This document shows positions 16,090 to 24,597 of a DNA stretch of 55,270 bases, piece by piece. The notes below the pieces were generated by a model. That model was not told where the DNA came from, ran no database searches, and was given only the letters and a program-made list of their open reading frames with translations. The DNA is taken from positions 1-55,270 of the forward strand of contig SHVU01000013.1 of the NCBI GenBank assembly GCA_009691105.1. Reading direction: 5' to 3'. The DNA comes from Rhodospirillales bacterium (GTDB lineage Bacteria; Pseudomonadota; Alphaproteobacteria; Rhodospirillales; SHVU01). Positions within the stretch are counted from its first letter, which is position 1. Each line of letters starts with the position of its first letter. Made by a program: the position numbers and the translations under genes.

Positions 16090-17079
16090 ATGTTTGTCGT
16101 GACCGGCGGCGCCGGATTCATCGGCTCCAACATCGTTGCTGCCCTCGAAGATCGCGGCCTCGGCGACGTCGCGGTCTGCGACAGTTTTGGAGGTGGCGAG
16201 AAATGGCGGAACTTGGCGAAGCGCGAGCTCGCCGCTGTTGTTCCGCCGGAGCATCTATTCGCGTTTCTCGAATCGACCAGCGCTCCCATCGACGTCGTCT
16301 TCCACATGGGCGCGATCTCGGCGACCACCGAGACCAACGCCGATCTCGTCATCGACAATAATTTCCGCCTGTCGTTGCAGCTGTGGGAATGGTGCGCCCG
16401 TCGCCAGGTCCGCCTGATCTACGCATCGTCGGCCGCGACCTACGGAGACGGGAGCCAAGGGTTCATCGACGACGACCGCTCCCCGGCGCTGGCCCGGCTT
16501 CGGCCGCTCAACGTCTACGGCTGGAGCAAGCATTTGTTCGACCGCCGGGTGGCGCGCCTGATCGCGACCGGCGCGCCGACACCGCCGCAGTGGGTCGGGC
16601 TCAAGTTCTTCAACGTCTACGGGCCGAACGAGTACCACAAGGACGCGCAACAAAGCGTCGTCGCCCAGATCCATCCGACGGCGGCGGCCGGTCATCCGGC
16701 GCGGCTCTTCAAGTCGCACCATCCCGAATATGCCGATGGCGGTCAGCTCCGTGACTTCGTGTGGATCGAGGACTGCGTCGACGTCATCTTGTGGCTGCTC
16801 GATCATCCGAGCGTGTCGGGTCTCTACAATCTCGGCACCGGCCGGGCGCGGTGCTTTGCCGATCTCGCCGGGGCCGTCTATCACGCGCTGGGTAAGACGC
16901 CTTTGATCGAATACGTGCCGACGCCCGAAGCCATCCGCGATCGCTATCAGTATTTCACCGAGGCCGACATGAGTCGGCTTCATGCCGCCGGCTATCCGAA
17001 GGATCGGTTTACGAGCCTCGAGGACGGCGTGACCCAATACGTCCAGGGCTTCCTCAGCGCCCCGGATCGGTATCGCTAG
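16090..17079 (+). CDS. hldD: ADP-L-glycero-D-manno-heptose 6-epimerase
   Basis: A 329-residue extended SDR epimerase that makes ADP-L-glycero-beta-D-manno-heptose for the LPS inner core. The NADP-binding motif is VTGGAGFIGSN at the extreme N-terminus. The catalytic region has ASSAATYGDG and YGWSKHLFD (Y-x3-K). LKFFNVYGPNEYHK and DFVWIEDCVDVI are characteristic of HldD. The ATG at 16090 places the Rossmann motif at residue 3 as usual. lgt follows 20 bases after its stop; the two are probably cotranscribed. Confidence 0.92.
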   Translation: MFVVTGGAGFIGSNIVAALEDRGLGDVAVCDSFGGGEKWRNLAKRELAAVVPPEHLFAFLESTSAPIDVVFHMGAISATTETNADLVIDNNFRLSLQLWEWCARRQVRLIYASSAATYGDGSQGFIDDDRSPALARLRPLNVYGWSKHLFDRRVARLIATGAPTPPQWVGLKFFNVYGPNEYHKDAQQSVVAQIHPTAAAGHPARLFKSHHPEYADGGQLRDFVWIEDCVDVILWLLDHPSVSGLYNLGTGRARCFADLAGAVYHALGKTPLIEYVPTPEAIRDRYQYFTEADMSRLHAAGYPKDRFTSLEDGVTQYVQGFLSAPDRYR

Positions 17080-17099
17080 AGGCAACGGCGTTCGCATCG

Positions 17100-17900
17100 A
17101 TGACGTTCGTCATTCCCTATCCGGTCATCGATCCGATTCTGTTCGAGATCGGGCCCTTCGCACTTCGCTGGTACGCGCTCGCCTATATCGCCGGGCTGAT
17201 GCTCGGCTGGCGTTACGTCCGCCGCCTGATCGTCGAGCCGCCGAAGATCGGCACGCCGGTTGACGTCGATGATTTCTTGATGTGGGCGACGTTCGGTGTC
17301 GTGATCGGCGGACGGCTCGGCTACGTCCTGTTCTATCGGCCGGACTATTACTTCAACGATCCGCTCGCCATCCTGCGCGTCTGGCAAGGCGGCATGTCGT
17401 TCCATGGCGGCATCCTGGGCGTGACGGTTGCACTCATCGCTTTTGCCAAGCGTCGGGGGCTCCAGGTCGTGGCTTTCGGCGATCTTGCCGCCGCCGCCGC
17501 GCCGATTGGGCTGTTCTTCGGCCGCATCGCCAACTTCATCAATGGCGAGCTGTTTGGCCGGGTCACCGATGTCCCCTGGGCCATGGTGTTTCCGCGCGGC
17601 GGGCCCGAACCGCGCCATCCAAGTCAGCTCTACGAAGCCAGCCTCGAAGGCGCGCTACTGTTTCTCGTTCTGTGGTGGATGGTGCGACGCGGCGAGGCCC
17701 GCCGGCGGCCGGGTCTGGCGGTCGGGACCTTTTTGGTCGGCTACGCGCTGTGTCGGATGTTTGCCGAACTGTTTCGCGAGCCGGACATGGATCTCGGGTT
17801 CCTCATCGCCGGCACGACCATCGGGCAATGGCTGTCGTTTCCGATGCTGGTGATCGGCATCATCTTCCTCGTTTTGGCGCTCCGGCGCCCACGGGTCTAG
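17100..17900 (+). CDS. lgt: Prolipoprotein diacylglyceryl transferase
   Basis: A 266-residue inner-membrane enzyme that transfers diacylglycerol from phosphatidylglycerol to the lipobox cysteine. About seven membrane helices are seen. The signature GRIANFINGELFGR (near 140) and the essential-His segment SFHGGILG are intact, as is RHPSQLYEA. It begins the lgt-midA-pgeF run, with 4 bases to the next start. At least one client lipoprotein is encoded three genes downstream. Confidence 0.95.
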   Translation: MTFVIPYPVIDPILFEIGPFALRWYALAYIAGLMLGWRYVRRLIVEPPKIGTPVDVDDFLMWATFGVVIGGRLGYVLFYRPDYYFNDPLAILRVWQGGMSFHGGILGVTVALIAFAKRRGLQVVAFGDLAAAAAPIGLFFGRIANFINGELFGRVTDVPWAMVFPRGGPEPRHPSQLYEASLEGALLFLVLWWMVRRGEARRRPGLAVGTFLVGYALCRMFAELFREPDMDLGFLIAGTTIGQWLSFPMLVIGIIFLVLALRRPRV

Positions 17901-17904
17901 AAAC

Positions 17905-18984
17905 GTGGCAACGCTTTCCGACAGTCTCAAGCGCCGCATCGCCATCGAGGGGCCGATCACCGTTGCCGACTACATGACCGAAGTCGCGGCCCACCCGGGG
18001 CGCGGCGTCTATAGCGGCGATCCCTTGGGCGCCGAGGGACATTTCATCACCGCACCCGAGATCAGCCAGATGTTCGGCGAGCTGATCGGTCTTTGGGCGG
18101 CGATCATGTGGAAGGTCATGGGCGAGCCCAGCCCGGTGTCGTTGGTGGAGCTCGGGCCCGGCCGCGGCACTTTGATGGTCGACGCGCTGCGGGCCGCCAG
18201 CGCCGTGCCGGAATTCCGGCACGCCCTGCGCCCGTTTCTGGTCGAGATCAGTTCGGTTCTCCGGGAGCAGCAGCGCATAGCGCTGGCCACCGCTGCGCCG
18301 GACTTGCAGGTGACGTGGCTCGACGATTTGAGCCGCGTGCCCGATGGGCCGCGTCTGGTCGTAGCCAACGAATTCTTCGACGCACTGCCGATCCGGCAAT
18401 TTCAAAAGTTCGCCGCCGGTTGGAGCGAACGGATGATCGACGTCGATCCGGACTCCGACGGGCTCCGGTTCATCCAGGCGCGACCTGGCGCCGTTGCGAC
18501 GGCCTGGGTCGGTGCCGAAGCGCCAGAGGGCACCTGGGTCGAATTCTCGCCGGCCGGCGTGACCTTGGCCCACGCCATTGCCACCGGGATCAAAGACTTC
18601 GGCGGCGCCGCTCTCATCGTCGACTACGGCGACGAGGTCCGCACCGGATCGAGTCTCGGCGCGGTCCGGGCCCACGCCGCGCACGACGTCTTGACGGATC
18701 CCGGCAGCGCCGATCTGTCCGCCCACGTCGACTTTACGGCGCTGATCCGCGCGACGCGGGAAGCCGGTGCCTCGCCGCACGGCCCGGTGCCCCAAGGCGA
18801 GTTCTTGCGCCAACTGGGAATCGAAAAGCGGGCCGACGCCTTGGCCAATCGCAACGTCGCTATGGCGTCCGACATCCGTTCGGGTCTTCGCCGCTTGGTC
18901 GATCCCACCGAAATGGGCACGTTGTTCAAGGTCTTCGCCATCACCCGTGATCCGGCGCCTCCGCCCGGGTTCGACCCTATATAA
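17905..18984 (+). CDS. MidA/NDUFAF7-family SAM-dependent methyltransferase
   Basis: 359 residues of the DUF185 family. The SAM-binding motif is ELGPGRG (residues 82-88), and ANEFFDALPIRQF follows. The N-terminal segment GHFITAPEISQMFGEL is a family mark. The mitochondrial member, NDUFAF7/MidA, methylates an arginine in complex I and is needed for its assembly; the bacterial role is inferred from that. The GTG at 17905 starts 4 bases after the lgt stop. The TAA at 18982 is almost contiguous with pgeF. Confidence 0.88.
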   Translation: MATLSDSLKRRIAIEGPITVADYMTEVAAHPGRGVYSGDPLGAEGHFITAPEISQMFGELIGLWAAIMWKVMGEPSPVSLVELGPGRGTLMVDALRAASAVPEFRHALRPFLVEISSVLREQQRIALATAAPDLQVTWLDDLSRVPDGPRLVVANEFFDALPIRQFQKFAAGWSERMIDVDPDSDGLRFIQARPGAVATAWVGAEAPEGTWVEFSPAGVTLAHAIATGIKDFGGAALIVDYGDEVRTGSSLGAVRAHAAHDVLTDPGSADLSAHVDFTALIRATREAGASPHGPVPQGEFLRQLGIEKRADALANRNVAMASDIRSGLRRLVDPTEMGTLFKVFAITRDPAPPPGFDPI

Positions 18985-18992
18985 TAGTGGCG

Positions 18993-19769
18993 ATGATTCG
19001 CTTTCAGGCCGACGCGATCACTCAAGCTGGAGCGGCTGTCCGCCACGCGTTCTTTTCGCGCCAAGGCGGCGTCAGCGACGGCATTTATGGCTCGCTGAAC
19101 TGCGGGTTCGGTTCGGGCGACGCCGAGGACCGCGTTGCCGCCAACCGAAGCCGCGCTGTCACGAGCCTCGATCTTGCGGCGGAGTCCCTCGTCACCTTGC
19201 ATCAGGCGCACACGACCACGGCACTTGTCGTCGACGCGGCGTTCGAACGCGGCTGCGCTCCGGTCGCCGACGGCTTGGTGACGCGGACGCCCGGCCTTGC
19301 GCTTGGTGTCTTGTCGGCTGACTGCGCGCCGGTGTTGATGGCCGACGCCGAGGCCGGCGTGATCGGCGCGGCCCATGCCGGTTGGCGTGGCGCGGTCGGC
19401 GGCGTTGTCGAATCCACCATCGACGCGATGACGAAGCTCGGGGCGAGAACCGATCGCATCGTCGCCGCAGTCGGTCCCTGCATCGGCTGGGAGTCTTACG
19501 AAGTTGGGCCGGAGTTCCGGGCCCAGTTCGTCGCGGTCTCGCCGGGCAATGATTCGTTCTTCGTGCCCGCGATCCGCGCCGGGTTCTTCCGCTTCAATCT
19601 TCCGGGCTACGTGAAGTATCGGCTCGACACTCTCGGCGTCGCGAGCGCCGAAGCTCTCGGCCTCGATACCTGCGCCGATGCAGATCGCTTCTTCAGTTGC
19701 CGCCGCAACACGCTCGGCGGCGAGAAGCGCTACGGGCGGAATCTGTCGACGATCGCCCTCGCACCGTAG
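18993..19769 (+). CDS. pgeF: Peptidoglycan editing factor / multicopper-type purine nucleoside phosphorylase
   Basis: 258 residues of the YfiH/LACC1 family. The zinc site residues are in LHQAHT, SADCAPV and AAHAGWRG (His, Cys, His). Members act on purine nucleosides, and E. coli PgeF removes mis-incorporated L-Ser peptidoglycan precursors. The ATG at 18993 is chosen; a GTG at 18987 would add two residues. It continues the lgt-midA operon. Confidence 0.9.
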   Translation: MIRFQADAITQAGAAVRHAFFSRQGGVSDGIYGSLNCGFGSGDAEDRVAANRSRAVTSLDLAAESLVTLHQAHTTTALVVDAAFERGCAPVADGLVTRTPGLALGVLSADCAPVLMADAEAGVIGAAHAGWRGAVGGVVESTIDAMTKLGARTDRIVAAVGPCIGWESYEVGPEFRAQFVAVSPGNDSFFVPAIRAGFFRFNLPGYVKYRLDTLGVASAEALGLDTCADADRFFSCRRNTLGGEKRYGRNLSTIALAP

Positions 19770-19776
19770 TCCGGTC

Positions 19777-19851
19777 GTGCCCTACGCCCTTTTCATGATC
19801 GCGTTCTTCTTCATCCTGCTTCTGGGCACCTGCGTCCTGACGATGGGTTGA
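19777..19851 (+). CDS. Possible 24-residue membrane peptide
   Basis: A GTG-initiated mini-frame reads MPYALFMIAFFFILLLG, then TCVLTMG, and stops with a TGA 3 bases before the next gene. It would be a single hydrophobic helix. It fills the gap between pgeF and the lipoprotein gene almost exactly, which argues for a real gene or a translational-coupling leader, but no ribosome-binding site is clear. Confidence 0.35.
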   Translation: MPYALFMIAFFFILLLGTCVLTMG

Positions 19852-19854
19852 GCC

Positions 19855-20712
19855 GTGCGGCCCGTCGCGATCGTCACATCCGCGCTCTTGGTCTTATTCG
19901 TTGCGGCCTGCGGCCCGGTGCCCAAGCCGTTCCAACCGCGCACGCTATGGGATGTGAACCCGCTGGCCGTGCCCGAAGAAATGATGCGGGTCCGCGTCGA
20001 GCCGGTCGAAGGCATCACCGAGCCGACTGCCTCGCAGCTCGGCACCGCGGTCGCAGCGGCGCTGGGGGCTCTCGACATTCCGTCCGCGGCCCGCCTCACC
20101 GGAGCCAGTCGCTACGTCCTGAAAGGACGCTTGGTCGATGCCCGTGAACCCGACCAACCCTGGGCGGTGGATTGGACTCTCGAAGACAGCGTCGGCGTGC
20201 CCATCGGTACGCGGCGTCAGATGGTCGATGCGGCGGTGCTGGAGGCTCCGGCGGCGGATGATGCGCCGCTTCGCGCCTCGGCGACCGTTCTAGCCCGTAG
20301 CCTTGCCGGTTGGATCGATCGCGACGACCAGCCGACGAAAGGCTTGAAGCCGGGCGGAGTAGCCATCGGTGACATCACCGGCGCGCCGGGCGACGGCAAC
20401 ACTGCCTTGGCCCGCTCGATCCGGCTAGCGATGAAGGCCACCAACATCACCGTGGTCGACGTGGCGGCCGAAGCGCCGCTGCGGCTGGATGGCACCGTGG
20501 CGGTCGATCCGCCCCTCCAAGGCCGCCAACGGATCAAGATCACCTGGAGTTTGGTGACGGCCACGGGTCAGCCGGTTGGCCAGATCAGCCAGGATAATGC
20601 CTTGCCTCAAGGCAGCTTCGACGGGGCTTGGGGGCGCTTGGCGGCCGAAATCGCGGCCGCGGCGGCCCCGGGGATTGCCGATGCGGTCGGCAAGGCGACC
20701 CCGAACCGTTAG
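19855..20712 (+). CDS. Lipoprotein of unknown function
   Basis: A 285-residue protein with an N-terminal signal (LLVLFVAACGP) whose lipobox cysteine is Cys19. The rest is soluble and would be periplasmic, tethered to a membrane. Repeated patterns such as SRYVLKGRLVDA and LRLDGTVAVDPP resemble the two-lobed architecture of LPP20/GNA1162-like assembly proteins, but I cannot assign a family. The GTG at 19855 gives the only full signal peptide. It follows the lgt-midA-pgeF genes without a gap. Confidence 0.72.
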   Translation: MRPVAIVTSALLVLFVAACGPVPKPFQPRTLWDVNPLAVPEEMMRVRVEPVEGITEPTASQLGTAVAAALGALDIPSAARLTGASRYVLKGRLVDAREPDQPWAVDWTLEDSVGVPIGTRRQMVDAAVLEAPAADDAPLRASATVLARSLAGWIDRDDQPTKGLKPGGVAIGDITGAPGDGNTALARSIRLAMKATNITVVDVAAEAPLRLDGTVAVDPPLQGRQRIKITWSLVTATGQPVGQISQDNALPQGSFDGAWGRLAAEIAAAAAPGIADAVGKATPNR

Positions 20713-20733
20713 AAACCGGGCTTTCGGAGCCGG

Positions 20734-20762
20734 TTTACAGGGCGAAACTCCACTGTTACATT
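20734..20762 (+). promoter_or_regulatory. Possible promoter for prs
   Basis: TTTACA (20734-20739), 17 bases, then TACATT (20757-20762), about 80 bases before prs. It is a moderate match; the leader beyond it is GC-rich. Confidence 0.35.
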
Positions 20763-20841
20763 CCGCCGCGCCTTCGGCCGGACGGGCGACTTTGCGACCC
20801 GAGGGCAACCCAGTCGGTGCGTCGGAAGGCGATCAATTGCC

Positions 20842-21774
20842 ATGAAAATCCTGGCCTGCAACAGCAATCGACCTTTGGCCGAGGCCATTGCCAGTTACTT
20901 GAAGGTGCCTTTGACCAAGGCCAGTGTCCGGCGCTTTTCGGACATGGAAGTCTTCGTCGAGATTCAGGAAAACGTCCGCGGCGAGGACACCTTCGTCGTC
21001 CAGTCGACGAGCTTTCCGGCCAACGACAACTTGATGGAATTATTGGTGACGCTCGACGCGCTCCGGCGCGGCTCGGCGCGCCGCATCACCGCCGTCATTC
21101 CCTATTTCGGCTACGCCCGCCAGGACCGGAAATCGGGCCCGCGGACGCCGATTTCGGCCAAGCTCGTGGCCAACCTGATCACGGTCGCCGGGGCGCATCG
21201 CGTCCTGACCCTCGATCTTCACGCCGGCCAGATCCAGGGCTTCTTCGATATTCCCCTCGATAACCTCTATTCCGAGCCGGTGTTCACCGACAGCATCGCC
21301 GCCACCCACAACGGCAACGACCTCGTCGTCGTCTCGCCCGACGTCGGTGGCGTCTACCGGGCTCGTGCCATCGCCAAGCGCCTTCATGCCGATCTCGCCA
21401 TCGTCGACAAGCGCCGCGAGCGCGCCGGCGAGTCCGAGGTCATGAACATCATCGGCTCGGTCAAAGGCCGGCGCTGCGTCATCATCGACGACATCGTCGA
21501 TTCGGCCGGAACCCTGTGCAATGCCGCGGCGGCGTTGAAGAAAGACGGGGCCACCCAGGTTGCGGCCTACATCACCCACGGGGTGTTGTCGGGCGGCGCC
21601 GTGGCCCGGGTCACATCGGCCCCCCTTGACAAGTTGGTCATGACCGACAGCATCATGGCGACCGAGGCGGTCACGTCCGCCCCCAATATCACGCAGATAT
21701 CGATCGCACCGCTGATGGCGGAGGCGATCCGCCGAATCAGCGAAGAATCCTCGGTGTCCAGTCTCTTTGACTGA
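20842..21774 (+). CDS. prs: Ribose-phosphate pyrophosphokinase
   Basis: 310 residues, standard length; it makes PRPP from ribose 5-phosphate and ATP for nucleotide, His and Trp synthesis. The phosphate and Mg-binding regions are visible: [12 protein letters not shown] (residues ~128-139), [17 protein letters not shown], and the PRPP loop [30 protein letters not shown] matches the catalytic flexible loop. It is followed by rplY and pth, a common alphaproteobacterial order. Confidence 0.96.
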   Translation: MKILACNSNRPLAEAIASYLKVPLTKASVRRFSDMEVFVEIQENVRGEDTFVVQSTSFPANDNLMELLVTLDALRRGSARRITAVIPYFGYARQDRKSGPRTPISAKLVANLITVAGAHRVLTLDLHAGQIQGFFDIPLDNLYSEPVFTDSIAATHNGNDLVVVSPDVGGVYRARAIAKRLHADLAIVDKRRERAGESEVMNIIGSVKGRRCVIIDDIVDSAGTLCNAAAALKKDGATQVAAYITHGVLSGGAVARVTSAPLDKLVMTDSIMATEAVTSAPNITQISIAPLMAEAIRRISEESSVSSLFD

Positions 21775-21813
21775 GGCCACGATTTTGAACGAAAGCATAA
21801 GGAGCAAGACATC

Positions 21814-22632
21814 ATGGCCGACGTAACCCCCTTGTCGAGCGAGCCGCGCAGCCAATCCGGCCGCGGCGCGTCGCGCGCTATCCGCCGTGCGGGGCGCGTC
21901 CCGGGGATCATCTATGGCGCGAAGTTCGAGCCGATGCTCGTGACCTTCAGCCCGCTGGATTTGTCCCGCGAGTACGACCGGGCCGGTTTCTATTCGCGCG
22001 TCTTCGAAGTCGGCGTCGGCGAAAAGAAAATCCGCGTTCTGGCTCGCGAAGTTCAGCTCGATCCGGTGACCGATCGTCCGATCCATGTCGACTTCCTGCA
22101 CCTGACGCCGGACAGCAAGGTCAGCGTCGAGGTTGAGGTGAAGTTCATCGGCGAAGGCGAATGCCCGGGCATCAAGCGCGGCGGCGTGCTCAATATCGTT
22201 CGTCACCGCGTCGAACTGATTTGCCCCGTCGATCGCATTCCGGAATCCATCGTCGTCAACCTGGCCGGTCTCGACATCGGCCACGGCGCGAAGATCAGTT
22301 CGGTCACGTTGCCCGAGGGCGTGCGTCCCAAGATCGCCAATCGTGACTTCACGATCGCGACGATCGCCGCGCCGACGGTCCTCATGAGCGATGAAGAAGA
22401 GAAGGCGAAAGCGGCGGCGGCAGCGGCTGCGGCCGGCGAAGTTCCGGCCGAGGGCGCGGCTCCGGCGGACGGTGCGGCCCCGGCAGACGGTGCGGCTGCG
22501 GCGGGCGACGCCAAAGGCGCGGCTCCGGCCAAGGGTGCGGCGGCTGCGGCTCCGGCGAAGACCGGCGCTCCGGCGACCAAGACCGAGAAGAAGCCCGAGC
22601 GGAAAGTCGAGCGCAAGGGCGACCGGCGCTAG
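21814..22632 (+). CDS. rplY: 50S ribosomal protein L25/Ctc with Ala-Pro-rich tail
   Basis: 272 residues. The N-terminal L25 domain (SRAIRRAGRVPGIIYGAKFE, residues ~18-37) binds 5S rRNA; the TL5/Ctc C-terminal beta domain (VDFLHLTPDSKVSVEVEV, then RHRVELICPVD) runs to about residue 185. After that there is a low-complexity tail of Ala, Gly and Pro units, then a very basic end (Lys/Arg-rich, from about 250). The tail makes it about 60-70 residues longer than most Ctc proteins. AAGGAG lies 10 bases before the ATG. Confidence 0.93.
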   Translation: MADVTPLSSEPRSQSGRGASRAIRRAGRVPGIIYGAKFEPMLVTFSPLDLSREYDRAGFYSRVFEVGVGEKKIRVLAREVQLDPVTDRPIHVDFLHLTPDSKVSVEVEVKFIGEGECPGIKRGGVLNIVRHRVELICPVDRIPESIVVNLAGLDIGHGAKISSVTLPEGVRPKIANRDFTIATIAAPTVLMSDEEEKAKAAAAAAAAGEVPAEGAAPADGAAPADGAAAAGDAKGAAPAKGAAAAAPAKTGAPATKTEKKPERKVERKGDRR

Positions 22633-22674
22633 AGGCGTCGCGAGGCAGGCACCGGACGAAGCCGGAGTCGATCC

Positions 22675-23280
22675 GTGCTTCTCGCTGTTGGGCTCGGCAA
22701 TCCGGGCCGCGACTACGCCGGCAACCGCCACAACATCGGCTTCATGGCGCTCGATGCCATTGCGGCGCGGTATGGCTTCCAGCCGTTCCGTCGTCGGTTT
22801 CAGGGGCGTCTTGCCGAGGGTCAGGTCGAGAACCAACGCATTCTCGCGCTGAAGCCCGAGACCTACATGAACGAGTCGGGCCTCGCGGTCGTCGAGGCGA
22901 CGTCGTTTTTTCGGATGCCGCCGACTGACGTCATCGTCTTCCACGACGAGATCGATCTTTTCTCCGGCAAAGTGCGAGTCAAACGGGGCGGTGGCGCGGC
23001 GGGTCATAACGGCCTGCGCAGCCTCGACGCGCACCTCGGGCCCAACTATCGCCGCGTTCGGCTAGGCGTCGGCCATCCCGGCGAGCGGTCCTGGGTCAAG
23101 GACCATGTCCTGGCCGATTTCACCAAGGACGACGAAGTCTGGGTCAAGACGCTGCTCGACGCGGTTGCCGAGAATTTTCCGCTTCTGGTCCGCGGCGACG
23201 ACGCCGCGTTTATGACCAAGATGTCGCTCGTCATGCAGCCGCTGTTTCCTGACGCCTCTCCGGACGCCAAAGAAGCCTAG
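22675..23280 (+). CDS. pth: Peptidyl-tRNA hydrolase
   Basis: 201 residues. It releases tRNA from prematurely dropped peptidyl-tRNAs. The active-site residues are in LGNPGRDYAGNRHNIGF (Asn9, His19), KPETYMNESG and FHDEIDLFSGKVRVK (catalytic Asp). The GTG at 22675 starts the protein two residues before the first beta strand, as usual. It follows rplY, but ychF, its frequent neighbour, is absent and a dienelactone hydrolase takes its place. Confidence 0.95.
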   Translation: MLLAVGLGNPGRDYAGNRHNIGFMALDAIAARYGFQPFRRRFQGRLAEGQVENQRILALKPETYMNESGLAVVEATSFFRMPPTDVIVFHDEIDLFSGKVRVKRGGGAAGHNGLRSLDAHLGPNYRRVRLGVGHPGERSWVKDHVLADFTKDDEVWVKTLLDAVAENFPLLVRGDDAAFMTKMSLVMQPLFPDASPDAKEA

Positions 23281-23314
23281 TTAGGTTCGTTCGCCACTCG
23301 CGAGAGGGAAAGCC

Positions 23315-23986
23315 ATCGGAACCACGATCACTTTGACCGCCGCCGACGGCCACACCTTCGACGCGTATCGCGCCGATCCCAAAGGTACGCCGAAGGCTGC
23401 GCTGGTCGTCTGTCAGGAAATCTTCGGGGTGAACAGCCACATCCGTCGCGTCACCGACGAATTTGCCGCCGACGGCTACCTCGCGATCGCGCCCGCCCTG
23501 TTCGACCGCACCGAGCGCCGAGTCGAAGTCGGCTACGAGCCCGCCGACATCGTCCGGGGCCGCGAGCTGCGCGGCAAAGTCACCAACGAAAACGCGCTTC
23601 TCGATATCGACGCCGCGGCCAAAGCCGTCCGTTCCGCCGGCAAGCTTGGCATCGTCGGATATTGCTGCGGCGGCCGCCTTGTATGGATGGCGGCGTGCCG
23701 ACTGAAGTTCGACGCCGGGGTCGCCTATTACGGCGGCGGCATTGGCGAAACCAAGGATGAGAAGCCGCGCTGCCCGGTCATGATGCATTTCGGCGAGACC
23801 GATTCCTCGATCCCGATGACCGAGGTCGAAGCCATTCGCAAGGCTCAGCCGGGGCTCACCTATCACATCTATCCGGCGGGCCACGGCTTCAACTGCGAGC
23901 AGCGCGGCAGCTATCACGCCGAGAGTGCCCGTCTCGCCCGCGAGCGGACCCTGGCGTTCTTCGCCCAGCACCTGAAGACCGCTTAG
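23315..23986 (+). CDS. Dienelactone hydrolase family protein, abnormal start codon
   Basis: An alpha/beta hydrolase of about 223 residues. The nucleophile is in the elbow GYCCGG (Cys, as in dienelactone hydrolases), the Asp in FGETDSSIP and the His in AGHGFNC. CQEIFGVNSHIRRVTDEFA is a family mark. Homology begins at the codon expected to be Met (MGTTITLTAADG type), but this codon is ATC at 23315, although GAGAGGG stands at ideal distance before it. The first conventional start is TTG at 23333, six codons later and without a ribosome site. The natural substrate is unknown. Confidence 0.85.
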   Translation: MGTTITLTAADGHTFDAYRADPKGTPKAALVVCQEIFGVNSHIRRVTDEFAADGYLAIAPALFDRTERRVEVGYEPADIVRGRELRGKVTNENALLDIDAAAKAVRSAGKLGIVGYCCGGRLVWMAACRLKFDAGVAYYGGGIGETKDEKPRCPVMMHFGETDSSIPMTEVEAIRKAQPGLTYHIYPAGHGFNCEQRGSYHAESARLARERTLAFFAQHLKTA

Positions 23987-24005
23987 CGCGACGCGCCGAC
24001 CGTCG

Positions 24006-24515
24006 TTAGACGGGGCGGCTCGCCCTCACGGGGCCGAGAGGAATGCGACGCGTTGCCTTGCGGGCGTGGTCGGGCATGTCGAGGGCGGCAAGACGGCCCT
24101 TGGTATCGAAATGCGGTACGACCCGAACCTTGGTCGTGTCCCAGGCAAGATGAACGTCGAAGCCGGCGCTAATTAACGTGACGATCGCGTCGCGCACCGC
24201 CGGTCGTTCGAAATCGCCAAGACCGCTAAGCGGCCGGCCTACGGCGCAGAGTTTTCCGGCGCGCTCTTTGAGCGGACTCGGCTCGAACGAGAACATGACT
24301 TTCAGGCGATCCGGGCGAAACGCGTCCGGCAGAATATCGGCGCCGAGCCAGGCGCAGCGGTAGTCGCGGCAGACTTGGGGGCGTGTCTCGTAGATGGTGC
24401 AGCCGGCGCCGGGCTGGCAATGCGTGCACCACTGGCCGAGGGGCTTCGAGAGCTCCGGCGTCTCGATCTTGGGAACCTTGCAGCAGGCGCTGCAGCTATC
24501 GCAACTCCTCGCCAC
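24006..24515 (-). CDS. YkgJ-type cysteine-cluster protein
   Basis: 169 residues with a CxxC-rich N-terminus: SCDSCSACCKVP, WCTHC, GCTIYETRPQVCRDYRCAW. This arrangement is typical of the YkgJ/zinc- or iron-chelating family, which binds a metal or Fe-S cluster through about eight cysteines. Physiological role unknown. The GTG at 24515 follows GAGGGCGG. It is convergent with the dienelactone hydrolase and lies just downstream of the mtn operon on the same strand. Confidence 0.8.
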   Translation of the reverse strand: MARSCDSCSACCKVPKIETPELSKPLGQWCTHCQPGAGCTIYETRPQVCRDYRCAWLGADILPDAFRPDRLKVMFSFEPSPLKERAGKLCAVGRPLSGLGDFERPAVRDAIVTLISAGFDVHLAWDTTKVRVVPHFDTKGRLAALDMPDHARKATRRIPLGPVRASRPV

Positions 24516-24597
24516 CCGCCCTCGCTTTCGATCCGACGTCGGAGACCGTGTCCGACTCGATGCTAGTCAGGCGCCGTGCGCCGCCGCAACGCGAGCC

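Noticed and set aside
21040-23034. 664-codon minus-strand frame
   Set aside because: Spans prs, rplY and pth in antisense; all three are certain genes.
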